This document shows, piece after piece, positions 26,335 through 36,794 of a stretch of DNA of 64,000 bases. Positions within the stretch are counted from its first letter, which is position 1; every line of letters starts with the position of its first letter. The translations under genes and the position numbers were made by a program. This DNA is from Kumtagia sp044326205 (GTDB lineage Bacteria; Pseudomonadota; Alphaproteobacteria; Rhizobiales; Rhizobiaceae): positions 1-64,000 of the forward strand of contig NZ_JBIRCY010000043.1 in the NCBI RefSeq assembly GCF_044326205.1, read 5' to 3'. The notes below the pieces were generated by a model, which ran no database searches, had not been told where the DNA came from, and saw only the letters and a list, made by a program, of their open reading frames with translations.

Positions 26335-26649
26335 ATGACGTTCCGTCCATTGCACGACCGTGTCCTAGTCCGCCGCATCGAAGCCGACGAAAAGACGGCT
26401 GGCGGCATCATCATCCCTGACACCGCCAAGGAAAAACCGCAGGAGGGCGAGATCATCGCTGTCGGTCCCGGCGCCCGCGATGAAAGCGGCAAGCTTGTCG
26501 AACTCGACGTGAAGGCCGGCGACCGCATCCTGTTCGGCAAATGGTCCGGCACCGAGATTAAGCTGAACGGTGAGGATCTCCTCATCATGAAAGAAAGCGA
26601 TGTGATGGGCGTGATCGACCAGAGCGTCGCGTTCAAGAAGGCCGCGTGA
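26335..26649 (+). CDS. groES: co-chaperonin GroES
   Basis: 104 residues starting MTFRPLHDRVLVRRIEADEKTAGGI, with the mobile loop and the conserved KPQEGEIIAVGPG and GTEIKLNGEDLLIMKESDVMGV blocks. It forms the heptameric lid of the GroEL chamber. GAGGAG lies upstream. First gene of a groESL operon under CIRCE; groEL follows after 62 bp. Confidence 0.97.
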   Translation: MTFRPLHDRVLVRRIEADEKTAGGIIIPDTAKEKPQEGEIIAVGPGARDESGKLVELDVKAGDRILFGKWSGTEIKLNGEDLLIMKESDVMGVIDQSVAFKKAA

Positions 26650-26711
26650 ACCGGGCCCAGAAGAAACCAAACAGTCAACGAAAAGCTGCCTAGATTTGAA
26701 GGAGTGATCCA

Positions 26712-28343
<1,632 letters not shown>

Positions 28344-28406
28344 GGCAGCCGAAATCGCCGGCGCCTCCTTGAGAGTCGCGGGCGCATGGAGAGGTTGGAG
28401 GCTGAC

Positions 28407-28634
28407 ATGAACATCATGCCCGGCATTGGAACGGTCGCGTCGCCGGCGCGTCCGCCGAGCGATTTCCTGGGCCACGAGAGTGAGTGCCGCGACGTGCTGA
28501 GGCCCTGGCTCGAGGGCGTGCTCGACATGGCCGAGTCCGCTGGCTGGAACCGGCGAACCGTGGCATCGACGCTGATGTTTCTTGCCGCCCAGCACGTCAG
28601 TTCGGCCGGAACTTCAGTAGAGCGCAAAGCGTGA
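28407..28634 (+). CDS. small hypothetical protein after groEL
   Basis: 75 residues from ATG 28407 with GGAGG five bases upstream. MNIMPGIGTVASPARPP leads into a helical domain (CRDVLRPWLEGVLDMAESAGWNRRTVASTLMFLAAQHV). It lies 63 bp after groEL, probably in the operon, and is followed by a strong hairpin. Unknown function. Confidence 0.65.
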   Translation: MNIMPGIGTVASPARPPSDFLGHESECRDVLRPWLEGVLDMAESAGWNRRTVASTLMFLAAQHVSSAGTSVERKA

Positions 28635-28640
28635 ACAAGC

Positions 28641-28674
28641 CCGAGAGGCGGCCAACCCGATGGCCGCCTCTCGG
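28641..28674 (+). terminator. strong hairpin ending the groESL operon
   Basis: A perfect 13-bp stem, CCGAGAGGCGGCC / GGCCGCCTCTCGG with an 8-nt loop, just after the small gene downstream of groEL. No T-tract follows, so termination would depend on the hairpin itself. Confidence 0.55.
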
Positions 28675-28679
28675 AAGAA

Positions 28680-29510
28680 GGGAGAAGAGCTTCGACGAGC
28701 CCTTAGTCGATATTGCGCGGTGCGGCCTTGCCGACGCCGAGGCTGCATAGCTCTCTTGCAGCGGAATGCCGAGCCCGCCGCCCGTGACCAGGACACCACC
28801 GTGTTTGCCGAACAGTTCGACCGCGGCGCGGATCGTGTTAGCCGGGAGCACGAACGGCTCGGTGACGATGGTGACACCGGAGAGCGCAGCTTCTCGACCG
28901 TCTCGTTGGCGCTGGTTACGTTGAGGCAGAGATGGTGGTGGCCGGCATATTTCAGACTGTCGCCCAGGTCGGTATGGAGCCGTACATCGGCAGGCACCGG
29001 CTCGCGATCTCGACATGGAATAACCGTCGGCCGGCGCGCCAAATAGGCGAGTTGCTCGTGGGCATAGTCCTATTTGGCGACAACGCGGAAGTCGAGCACA
29101 TTCAAGCGAAACGCGTTATCGAGGGCCTCGCGGTCCAATCGGCGCGTGGCGCCGCCGACCGCGTAGCGCGACCAATCCCATTCACCGGCACCGGCGCCCT
29201 CCATGACCTTGGCCTTGAGATCGTCGTCCAGGTCGTTGTCGTCCAGCATGTTCAGGAATGTCGAGGCCTCATTGCCGAACCAGCCCTTGGCCTTGCGCGC
29301 GAGGGCGGCGCAGTTGGCCGGGTTGTTGTCCCTTAGGAACTCGCGCGCGATCTCCGGGTTCAGCAGCGCCTTGTCCGCCAATCGTTCGATGGCCCCCGCC
29401 GGCGCGCCGCGTACCGCCCGCCACGCGAACACCTCGGCGATCGACGAGACCAGATACGTCCCGCTGACCTGGCCGCGCATCCACGCGTAGGTCCGGCTTG
29501 CATGGCGGCA
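28680..29510 (-). pseudogene. unrecognised gene remnant(s) with stop and frameshift
   Basis: From 29510 down, one frame reads VSGTYLVSSIAEVFAWRAV, IERLADKALLNPEIAREFLRDNNPANCAALARKAKGW and TFLNMLDDNDLDDDLKAKVMEGAG, hits TAG at 29070-29072, and continues in the same frame as DYAHEQLAYLARRPTVIPCRDREPVPADVRLHTDLGD and HHHLCLNVTSANETVEKL. A 2-base loss near 28885 shifts it to SGVTIVTEPFVLPANTIRAAVELFGKHGGVLVTGGGLGI. Both halves look like real protein. I cannot name the family, and it may be one gene or two. It abuts the IS701 remnant at its upstream side. Confidence 0.4.
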
Positions 29511-29522
29511 TGAGCCGCGCAA

Positions 29523-29965
29523 TCAGATGCAGCATCTCCGGTGTTGAGCATGTGTGCTCGAGCCGATGGATCGTGCCGCTACGGCCGGACTCGTTTCGTT
29601 CCGTTTGCTGAAGGCGTCACGGCGTTGCTGAGCGCCGATGCGGGCCAGGAAGGCAGCCGCCGCCATGACGAGGCTCACGTGGCGGTGCCAGCCATGCCAG
29701 GAGCGGGCCTCGCAATGATCGAAGCCGAGATCGTCCTTGGCACGCAGGAAGCATTCCTCGACCGTCCAGCGCAGTCCGGCTGCCGCGGCCAGTTCCGCCA
29801 GCGTGGTTTGGGCCGGCGCATAGGCGAAGTAATAGGCGATGGCGTCCGGGTCGCGCACGCTCCTGCGCGCCAGCCAGCGGGCAAAGCCGTCAGCGGCCTG
29901 CCAGTTGAGGGGTAGGCGCACCCGTTCATAGAGGCGGGCTCCCTTGGCGCCTGTCGATACCGGCT
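29523..29965 (-). pseudogene. IS701-family transposase, 3' fragment
   Basis: Reads KGARLYERVRLPLNWQ, PAQTTLAELAAAAGLRWTVEECFLRAKDDLGFDHCEARSW and GWHRHVSLVMAAAAFLARI, the C-terminal catalytic-Glu region of IS701 transposases. The upstream two thirds of the gene are missing; at about 29965 the sequence changes into an IS21-type istB fragment read on the other strand. Confidence 0.75.
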
Positions 29966-30039
29966 CAATACTCCCCAAGAAGTGCCGTTTGAATCTTCCC
30001 CAGCTTAATGCCTTCGCCGGTCTTCCGGAGCGCGCTCCG

Positions 30040-30640
30040 GGAGACCGGCGGCGTATTCGCCCGCCTGGCCACGACCAAGACGCTGGCCGGCTTCTACTTC
30101 TCTTCTTCACGCTCGCCCAGCTCGGCTTCGTCGCCCGCTGCGAGGTCGTCCACTTCCTTGGCCCGCCCGGCACAGGCAAGTGCCATCTGGCCATTGCGCT
30201 GGCCGTCGAAGCCGTGAAGGCCGGAAAGGGCGTCTACTTCTGCACGCTTGCCGAACTCATCGCCGCGCTGGCTAGGGCCGAACGTGAAGGCCGTCTGCAG
30301 GAGCGCATCCGCTTCTTCTGCCGGCCGGCACTCCTCGTCGTCGACGAAATCGGCTACCTGCCCGTCGTTCCCGGCGGCGGCAATCTGTTCTTCCAACTCG
30401 TCAACGCCCGCTATGAGCGGGGCGCCATGATTCTCACTTCCAACCGCGGCTTTGCAGAATGGGGAGAGGTCTTCGGCGATCCCGTCGTCGCAACCGCACT
30501 TCTCGCCCGGCTGCTTCACCACGCCGTCATCCAGATCGAGGGCTCGAGCTATCGGCTGCGGCAACAGCCGAACTGATGCCGGAACACCTGCGATCAAAAG
30601 CCGCTATCACGCCACCGCCACTCAACACACCATCACGACC
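30040..30640 (+). pseudogene. istB: IS21-type istB helper ATPase, broken
   Basis: AAA+ ATPase of IS21-type elements: FARLATTKTLAGF, then in a shifted frame VVHFLGPPGTGKCHLAIAL (Walker A), ALLVVDEIGYLPV (Walker B) and LTSNRGFAEWGEVFGDPVVATALL. A second shift at RLRQQ moves the end (AELMPEHLRSKAAI) into another frame. The N-terminus is missing, as is the partner istA. Non-functional remnant. Confidence 0.8.
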
Positions 30641-31361
30641 TGGCGGCAGCTGCTGGGCGAGGCTTTGATTTCGCGCGTTGCACGGTCGAGCGGCTGATGT
30701 CCGACCTCGGCCTGCACGGGGTCATCCGCGGCAAGCCGATCCCTACCACGGTGCAGGACAAGGCGGCGCCATGTCCACGCGACCATGTGAACCGGGTCTT
30801 CCATGCCCCGGCCCCGAACAGGCTCTGGCTCTCTGACTTCACCTATGTCGGCACTTGGTCCGGCTTTGTTTACTTTGCCTTCGGCGTCAAATGCCTACGC
30901 CCGTCGCATTGTCGGCTGGCGGGTGAGCAGGACCGCTCACGCGAGCTTCGTCCTCGATGCTCTCGAACAGGCGATGCATGAATGGCGGCCTGTTCGTCGC
31001 GGCGGTCTGGTGCACCATCCCGACACGGGTCTCAATATGTCAGCATCCGCTATACCGAGCGCTTGGCCGACGCCGGAATCAAGCCTTCCGTTGGCAGTGT
31101 GGGCGACAGTTAGGATAACGCACTGGCCGAGATGTCTTCAAGGCCGAGGTCATCCATAGGCGTGGGCCGTGGTGAAGCTTCGAGGCGGTCGAGTTCGCCA
31201 CCTTGACCTGGGTCGGCTGGTTCAACAATCGCCGGCTGATGGAGCCCCTCGGCAACATCCCGCCAGCCGAGGGTGAGAAACTCTACTACGCCATGCTGGA
31301 CGAACCAGCCATGGCTGCATAACTCAAACCAAAGGGCCTCCGGCAAACTCGGGGCGGTTCA
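30640..31361 (+). pseudogene. IS3-family orfB transposase remnant with right IS end
   Basis: Fragments over several frames match the integrase part of IS3-type orfB: RCTVERLMSDLGLHGVIRGKP, LWLSDFTYVGTWSGFVYFAF (first Asp), AYARRIVGWRVS, then a damaged DRGSQYVSIRYTERLADAG and a final GWFNNRRLMEPLGNIPPAE ending PAMAA at 31320-31322. The terminal inverted repeat, on the minus strand TGAACCGCCCCGAG, ends at 31361. The left part and orfA are absent. It abuts and clips the neighbouring PLP-enzyme gene. Confidence 0.8.
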
Positions 31362-32490
31362 CTTCGCCTCCAAATCCGCGCGCCGTTCCAATCAGAGTGA
31401 CCGAGGCATCGGCGGGCACCGCACCGGATCGGAGCAGTTGCCTCAGTCCGGTAAGTGTTGCGGCACTCGACAGCTCCAGAAGAATGCCCTGACGCGCCAG
31501 CCGCTTCTGATCGTCACGCGCCTCATTTTCGCCGGCCACGACTACGGTTCCCTTGCATTCCCGGAGTGCAGAGATAGCCTGAAACGTCACTGTCGTCCCA
31601 CCGATTGACGTCAGAGCGGAGTTTCCCGGGAAAGTCTCCCTGTAGTCCGCGCCGGCCAGCACCTTCGAGATACGTTGAAATGGTTCAACCGCATGAACGC
31701 GTGGGAGTTTTGAGATGTAACCGCCGGCTCGAAGATCCTTGAAGCCGCGCACAATGCCCCACAGAAGATCTCCACGCGACGTGGGCACGATGATGTCGGT
31801 AGTCAACATGCCTCGGTCGAGCCGGAACAGTTCGAAGGCGATCGCACGATAGCCATCGACCCCGAACGGGTTGCTGCCGACGGCGGGGACTCTGAAGTTT
31901 GTTGCCGGATACCATTCTCCGGCGCGCACCCGTTGACCCAAGATCGTCCATCGCTGCTCGGCTGTGTCGGTCAGGATCAACGAGGCGCCATGCATTTCGA
32001 TGGCATGTCGCCAAATTTGTGCGATGTCTCTTGTGGACAGGATCACGCATTTCAACCCGGCATGGGCAGCATAGGCAGCCAGTGAAACACCGGCATTGCC
32101 GCTTGACGCTGCGCTGACGGTCGAGGCGCCGACGTCAAGAGCGCGTGCGACGACGAGACGGCTCATCCGATCCTTGTGGGAGCCGGTAGGATTGGCACCT
32201 TCATTTTTCAATGCAAGCCGCGAGACGCCGATCTCACTTGCGAGGGCCGCCAGATCAATTAGTGGAGTGTCGCCTTCACCAAGGGTGGGAGCTTCCGTGT
32301 AGACCTGCCACTCGTCGGTGCGTTCACTCGTGGGAAACTCGGCGTAGTCGAACATCAGGCTGGTGGGAAACCCCTCATCGAGGCATCGCGGGCACCCCTC
32401 AAAATAATCGGCGACCTGGAAGCGCGAACAACACCGCACGCAACGCATACCCACGATACTAGGGTTTATCCTAATGATTTTATTATGCAT
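31324..32490 (-). CDS. threonine-synthase-like PLP enzyme, C-terminus replaced by IS sequence
   Basis: 388 residues from ATG 32490. The N-terminus has a four-Cys site (MRCVRCC, GCPRC) as in zinc-ribbon threonine synthases. The fold-type II PLP core has LALKNEGANPTGSHKDR (PLP lysine), SSGNAGVSLAAYAA and VPTSRGDLLWGIVRGF. The last 11 residues (NRPEFAGGPLV) and the stop are read from the terminal repeat of an IS3-type remnant, so the native C-terminus is lost; activity is uncertain. It is the last gene of the transporter/deacylase operon, 8 bp after the deacylase gene. By position it may replace the threonine-dehydratase-like EutB of ectoine clusters; this is inference. Confidence 0.75.
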   Translation of the reverse strand: MHNKIIRINPSIVGMRCVRCCSRFQVADYFEGCPRCLDEGFPTSLMFDYAEFPTSERTDEWQVYTEAPTLGEGDTPLIDLAALASEIGVSRLALKNEGANPTGSHKDRMSRLVVARALDVGASTVSAASSGNAGVSLAAYAAHAGLKCVILSTRDIAQIWRHAIEMHGASLILTDTAEQRWTILGQRVRAGEWYPATNFRVPAVGSNPFGVDGYRAIAFELFRLDRGMLTTDIIVPTSRGDLLWGIVRGFKDLRAGGYISKLPRVHAVEPFQRISKVLAGADYRETFPGNSALTSIGGTTVTFQAISALRECKGTVVVAGENEARDDQKRLARQGILLELSSAATLTGLRQLLRSGAVPADASVTLIGTARGFGGEVNRPEFAGGPLV

Positions 32491-32498
32491 TCGGTTGT

Positions 32499-33512
32499 TC
32501 ACACGATCGCAAGATCCGTCATGATCTTGAACAAACAATCGCCGCGCTGCGTCAACGAGGGAACTCGCCGACACGCCACCAATCCCGAGCTGCGAAAATC
32601 TAGCCTCTCCGGTTCATGCATCGGCACATCCGGGAAGTGAATCCATCCAGCCAGTTGCCCCTCATTGACGACCTCGCCGACTTCTGCCGCAGGCTCGAAC
32701 ACGCCCACATTTCGTGCATAGACGAATGCATCGTGGCCCCTAACAGTCATGAATCGCGTCGCGCAGGGCGGTTCGACATGAGCTCCTTGCAAGATGCCCA
32801 TCTCGTCGAGCAGCCGCCTTATGCCGGACTCCGCCAGCGACAATCCCCTCTTTGAGAGCGTTGCGCCGCCGCCCAGCTCGGTGGTGATGGCCAGCACGCC
32901 GCGATCTTGAGCCGCCGCCGCTAACGTTGTTGAGCCGCCCCCGCCAGTGCCGTCGCTTACAAAACTTATCGGTGCACCGAAGATTTGCATCAGCCGGACA
33001 AGAGACCGGTGTTCGTTCACATCACGCCCCGGACGCACAAGTGCGCTCGCTATATAGTCGAGCGACCGGCCACCCGAATGCAGGTCGACCACGATGTCGG
33101 ACATCGGGAGCAGGACGTCAGACACGTAGTGCGCTATCATTTCGGTGGGCGTGCCGTGGGCGCGGCCGGGAAAAGAGCGATTCAAGTTTGCGTCGTCGAG
33201 TGGGGAAACGCGGCGGCCGGCTGCCACGGCGGGAAAATTCAAGGCCGGCAGGACGATGACACGTCCCCTGATATCCTGCGAATTCAGACCACGTATCAGG
33301 TTGGTCAAAGCGACCTGACCTTCGTATTCGTCGCCATGATTTCCTGCGACAAGGAGCGCCGTCGGACCATCGCCGTTACGGATACAGGCCATCGGTATCG
33401 GTATCCAGCCGTAGGCGGAAAGGTCGGTGGAATGCGGCACGCGCATGAAATCCACCTGTTTCCCGTCGGCGTCGAAGTCGATCGGTGTCCAGATGCGCGT
33501 CTTGGCGGTCAT
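32499..33512 (-). CDS. DoeB/EutE-like AstE/AspA zinc deacylase
   Basis: 337 residues. Zinc-carboxypeptidase-like motifs are in place: AGNHGDEYEGQVAL (His and Glu ligands), LPALNFPAVAAG, DANLNRSFPG, and DIVVDLHSGG (third ligand). The whole length resembles DoeB/EutE, which removes the acetyl group from N-acetyl-diaminobutyrate in ectoine breakdown, more than AstE or aspartoacylase. It is encoded between the ABC ATPase and the PLP enzyme. The exact amide substrate is unknown. Confidence 0.85.
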   Translation of the reverse strand: MTAKTRIWTPIDFDADGKQVDFMRVPHSTDLSAYGWIPIPMACIRNGDGPTALLVAGNHGDEYEGQVALTNLIRGLNSQDIRGRVIVLPALNFPAVAAGRRVSPLDDANLNRSFPGRAHGTPTEMIAHYVSDVLLPMSDIVVDLHSGGRSLDYIASALVRPGRDVNEHRSLVRLMQIFGAPISFVSDGTGGGGSTTLAAAAQDRGVLAITTELGGGATLSKRGLSLAESGIRRLLDEMGILQGAHVEPPCATRFMTVRGHDAFVYARNVGVFEPAAEVGEVVNEGQLAGWIHFPDVPMHEPERLDFRSSGLVACRRVPSLTQRGDCLFKIMTDLAIV

Positions 33513-33523
33513 CTCTGAGCCTC

Positions 33524-34321
33524 TTAGTGGTTGATCTTGTCAAGGAACGCGCGCGTCCGCGCCTCCCTTGGCGTGGAGAAGAAGGTGCTTGCCGCGGCAA
33601 CCTCCACGATTGTGCCTTGGTCCATAAAGACGACTGTGTCCGCCATGCGCCGGGCAAATCCCATTTCGTGCGTTACGCACAGCATGGTCATCCCGTCCCT
33701 GCCGAGGTCAGTCATCACGTCGACCACCTCCTTGACCATCTCTGGGTCGAGAGCTGATGTCGGCTCGTCGAACAGCATGATGCTCGGTTGGAGGCAAAGC
33801 GCGCGGGCTATCGCGACGCGTTGTTGCTGTCCTCCCGATAGCTGGACGGGATATTTGTCTGCTTGCTCCGGTATTTTGACGCGATCAAGCTGATGCAGCG
33901 CGATGTCCTCGGCCTCGTGCCGGGATTTTCCAAGGACGCGGCGCAACGCCACGGTGCAGTTGTCCAGAACCGACAGATGTGGGAATAGATTGAACTGCTG
34001 GAAGACCATTCCAATCTGACGACGGATGAGAAGCATCTGCTTTCGGCAGGGAACAACCGTCTGTCCATTCACTTCGATCGACCCGCCTTGAAATCGCTCC
34101 AGGCCGTTGACACAGCGGATCAGGGTCGACTTTCCGGAGCCTGATGCACCGCAGATCACGATCCGCTCTGACTTGCGGACGCTGAGGTTGATGGACTTCA
34201 AGGCATGAAAGCTACCGAACCACTTGTTCAGGGCTACGACGCTTACAACGATGTCATCGTTTTTTTCGTTTGGTGCAGTGTCTGGCGACGTGACGGCGGA
34301 CGACAGGACTTGAGCAGGCAT
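33524..34321 (-). CDS. polar amino-acid/ectoine-type ABC transporter ATPase
   Basis: 265 residues. Walker A GASGSGKST, signature LSGGQQQRVAIARAL, Walker B IMLFDEPTSALDPE and the switch VTHEMGFARRMAD, all complete. The ~25-residue N-terminal extension before VVALNKWFGSFHAL is hydrophilic. It powers the two permeases encoded just upstream; similar to GlnQ/EhuA ATPases. Confidence 0.9.
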   Translation of the reverse strand: MPAQVLSSAVTSPDTAPNEKNDDIVVSVVALNKWFGSFHALKSINLSVRKSERIVICGASGSGKSTLIRCVNGLERFQGGSIEVNGQTVVPCRKQMLLIRRQIGMVFQQFNLFPHLSVLDNCTVALRRVLGKSRHEAEDIALHQLDRVKIPEQADKYPVQLSGGQQQRVAIARALCLQPSIMLFDEPTSALDPEMVKEVVDVMTDLGRDGMTMLCVTHEMGFARRMADTVVFMDQGTIVEVAAASTFFSTPREARTRAFLDKINH

Positions 34322-34325
34322 GGGT

Positions 34326-34985
34326 TTACCGTGTGAAGGGTGACCGCAGTCGTCGTTCGAGCACGTGCACCAGTTGCGCTGTGATTAGTGCGAGCGCGAG
34401 AAAGGCGATGCCCGCCACGATCAACGGCTCGGCATACCGATAGGTGCTGGAAGCGATCTCAAGCGCTTTCCCAAGCATTTCGGGGACGGCGATGACGGCC
34501 AGGTAAGGAGTCGCCTTAAGGATCGAGACGAAGTAGTTGCCAATGGGTGCGGCAACGTTGCGCAGCATTTGCGGGGCAATGATCAGCAGCATTGTGTCTC
34601 GATCGTTCATTCCGAGCGCTGTCGCCGCCTCACCCTGCCCTTTGGGGATGGAGTCGATACCCGCCTTGAAGACCTCGGCGAGATAGCCGCTGAAATAAAT
34701 GCTGAGACCAAGCATGCCGACCACCAAAGCCGGCAGGACGACACCATAGTACGGCAGGACATAGTAGAGAAAATAAAGCCATGCCAGCAGAGGCGTCGAT
34801 CGGATGAAATCGATAACGAACTGCATCGCATATCCTGGCCCGAACCTGGATCGGCGACCGAGCTCGAATCCGAAGCCTAAAGCGACCGCGCCGATGCAAC
34901 TCGCTATTGTTATTAAGACGGTCGTCCCGGCCACACTCAGGATCGGCGCTATGGTCCATGCGGTGAAGGCGAGGTCAAAGTTCAT
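34326..34985 (-). CDS. ABC transporter permease (EhuD-like)
   Basis: 219 residues, about five membrane helices, HisM-type permease. The EAA loop EAATALGMNDRDTMLLIIAPQMLRNVAAP couples to the ATPase. RSTPLLAWLYFLYYVLPYYGV is the usual N-terminal permease block. Start overlaps the end of the first permease gene by 11 bp. Confidence 0.9.
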   Translation of the reverse strand: MNFDLAFTAWTIAPILSVAGTTVLITIASCIGAVALGFGFELGRRSRFGPGYAMQFVIDFIRSTPLLAWLYFLYYVLPYYGVVLPALVVGMLGLSIYFSGYLAEVFKAGIDSIPKGQGEAATALGMNDRDTMLLIIAPQMLRNVAAPIGNYFVSILKATPYLAVIAVPEMLGKALEIASSTYRYAEPLIVAGIAFLALALITAQLVHVLERRLRSPFTR

Positions 34986-35634
34986 GGGCCATCCTCCCCG
35001 CTATGCCGGTGTGGCGCTCCACCCAGCGGCCCAGCAAGGTGACGGGATAGCAGACCACGAAATAGGAAAGCAGCAGCGCCATATAGATGCCGGCGGGGTT
35101 GTATTGGAGTTCAGCCAACTCTTTCGCCCGAAACGTCATGTCGGTGAGCGTCACCAGAGACACGAGAGCGGTTCCCTTGATCAGTTGAATGAGCTGATTG
35201 AAAAAGGTCGGCGTCATTCTGCTCAGTGCCTGGGGAAGCTCGACCAACAGAAGGACGTGCGCTTCACGTAGCCCGAGCGCGTCGGCAGCCTCTCTTTGAC
35301 CCTTGTCCAAGGACTGAAGTCCCGCTCGAACCGCCTGGCTGGCGTAAGCCCCGGCGTTTAACCCGAGGACGAGAGCACTGACAGTGATTGCCGATAGATG
35401 AACTCCGATTGCGGGAAGAACGTAGTAGAAGATAAACAGAAGCAGTATTACTGAGGAACTGCGCCAGAATTCGATGATCGTTGTCACAGCCAAATTTGCC
35501 GGACCGGTAAAGCGATATTGCATCACTCCGAAGATGAGCGCGAAAGGCACGGCGAAAACCAGACCATAGCCGGTAACGGAGGCCGTGATCCCGAAGCCTT
35601 CCAAAATGCCAAGAACGATCTCGATAAAGGACAA
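34975..35634 (-). CDS. ABC transporter permease (EhuC-like)
   Basis: 219 residues, five or so membrane helices. EAA loop REAADALGLREAHVLLLVELPQALSRMTP and FWRSSSVILLLFIFYYVLP mark it as a HisM-type inner-membrane permease. It pairs with the overlapping downstream permease. Confidence 0.9.
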   Translation of the reverse strand: MSFIEIVLGILEGFGITASVTGYGLVFAVPFALIFGVMQYRFTGPANLAVTTIIEFWRSSSVILLLFIFYYVLPAIGVHLSAITVSALVLGLNAGAYASQAVRAGLQSLDKGQREAADALGLREAHVLLLVELPQALSRMTPTFFNQLIQLIKGTALVSLVTLTDMTFRAKELAELQYNPAGIYMALLLSYFVVCYPVTLLGRWVERHTGIAGRMAHEL

Positions 35635-35732
35635 GCGAACGTTTCCTGTTGCGCCGATGATGCCGTGCTTCTGTCGGCCTATCGGTCAGCTTCAAAGCTG
35701 ACGATGGCCGGATGCCGGCGAGCGAGCGCCCC

Positions 35733-36608
35733 CTAACGTCCCGCGCAGAGTTCCGAACTTTTTACATCGGGCGCGGTTTCCTCTTCACTGAACCCGTGCT
35801 TTTCCATAAGCTGCGAGAGCGTGCCATCTGACTTCAACCTGAGCAGACGCTCGTTGTACAGATCCCGCAAATCCTCGTCGCCTTTTCGGAACGCGATTGC
35901 GGAGTAACCGTAGTTCTGCTTTCCACCCTCGGCAACCGTCCCGGCGAATGGAAGCGCACGCTCTACATTCGGCACGTTTTGCTCTGACAGGATGCGTGCG
36001 ACCGTGGGCGCCGAAAACGCGGCGACGTCTATGCGGCCGTTGAGCAGGGCCGCGACATTGGATTGTATGTCAGGAAACAGCATCGTTCGATCTTCCGGAA
36101 CCCCGGCTGCTAGCGCATTCCTCGCTGTCGTACTTCCGCGCCCGACACCGAACCTGACATCTGGTTTGGCGGCAATTTCCACATAGCTGTGGATGCCCTT
36201 TGGATTGCCTTTCGCGACCAGGGCGGCGTCCGCGAGCTTGAGATCCGGGTCGCTGAAAGCGACAAGAGCACACCGTTCCGGTGTTATGTAGAGACCCGCC
36301 GCTATAGCGTCGAAGCGGTTAGCCCCCAAGGCAGGAATGAGAGCGCCAAATTCGGTGACAACGAGTTCGACTGTTTCGACGCCAAGCCCTTGGAACGCGG
36401 CCTTTACCAGGTCGGGGTGGAAACCGGCCGGCTCTCCATCGGCATCGCGGTAACCCCAGGGCGCGCCGTTCGAAATCCCGATCACAATCGTTTTTTCGCT
36501 CAGAATCCGCTCTTTCGTCGACTGGGCGGTTGCCGAGTGCGTGGATATCAAAACCAGGGCAGACAATGCGAACCATCCGGTCCGAGCGCATCTCAAACTT
36601 AGTTTCAT
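35733..36608 (-). CDS. EhuB-like solute-binding protein
   Basis: 291 residues from ATG 36608. A signal peptide (LRCARTGWFALSALVLISTHSATAQ) precedes an SBP_bac_3 domain: TIVIGISNGAPWGYRDADGEPAGFHPDLVKA, TEFGALIPALGANRFDAIAAGLYITPERCALVAFSDPD. The VVTEFGALIPxLxAxRFDxIAAGxYITPxRC stretch is close to the ectoine-binding protein EhuB. The segment SNGAPWGY differs from the acidic NE-P type seen in EhuB as I recall it, so the ligand may be a related compound. First gene of the operon. Confidence 0.85.
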   Translation of the reverse strand: MKLSLRCARTGWFALSALVLISTHSATAQSTKERILSEKTIVIGISNGAPWGYRDADGEPAGFHPDLVKAAFQGLGVETVELVVTEFGALIPALGANRFDAIAAGLYITPERCALVAFSDPDLKLADAALVAKGNPKGIHSYVEIAAKPDVRFGVGRGSTTARNALAAGVPEDRTMLFPDIQSNVAALLNGRIDVAAFSAPTVARILSEQNVPNVERALPFAGTVAEGGKQNYGYSAIAFRKGDEDLRDLYNERLLRLKSDGTLSQLMEKHGFSEEETAPDVKSSELCAGR

Positions 36609-36637
36609 CCGGCAACTCCTCATCACTGCTGCAACTA

Positions 36638-36645
36638 GGTATACC
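36638..36645. promoter_or_regulatory. candidate GntR operator 1
   Basis: GGTATACC palindrome 30 bp upstream of the solute-binding-protein gene. The same 8-mer occurs once more in the divergent intergenic region (36773-36780). Confidence 0.4.
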
Positions 36646-36772
36646 CAGTATAATGTCAATGTCAAACTGATATGTGGAAAATATGTAGATTTTGTAAAAT
36701 AGGCGCTCGTCGCCTTGTGGGGCATCCGCGCATCGCTGTAGACAGAGGGACGAACCAGGTGTAGGTAGACCG

Positions 36773-36780
36773 GGTATACC
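36773..36780. promoter_or_regulatory. candidate GntR operator 2
   Basis: GGTATACC palindrome directly before the ribosome site of the GntR gene, a position suited to autoregulation. Repeat of the site at 36638-36645. Confidence 0.4.
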
Positions 36781-36794
36781 AAGAGGAGTTGGCA

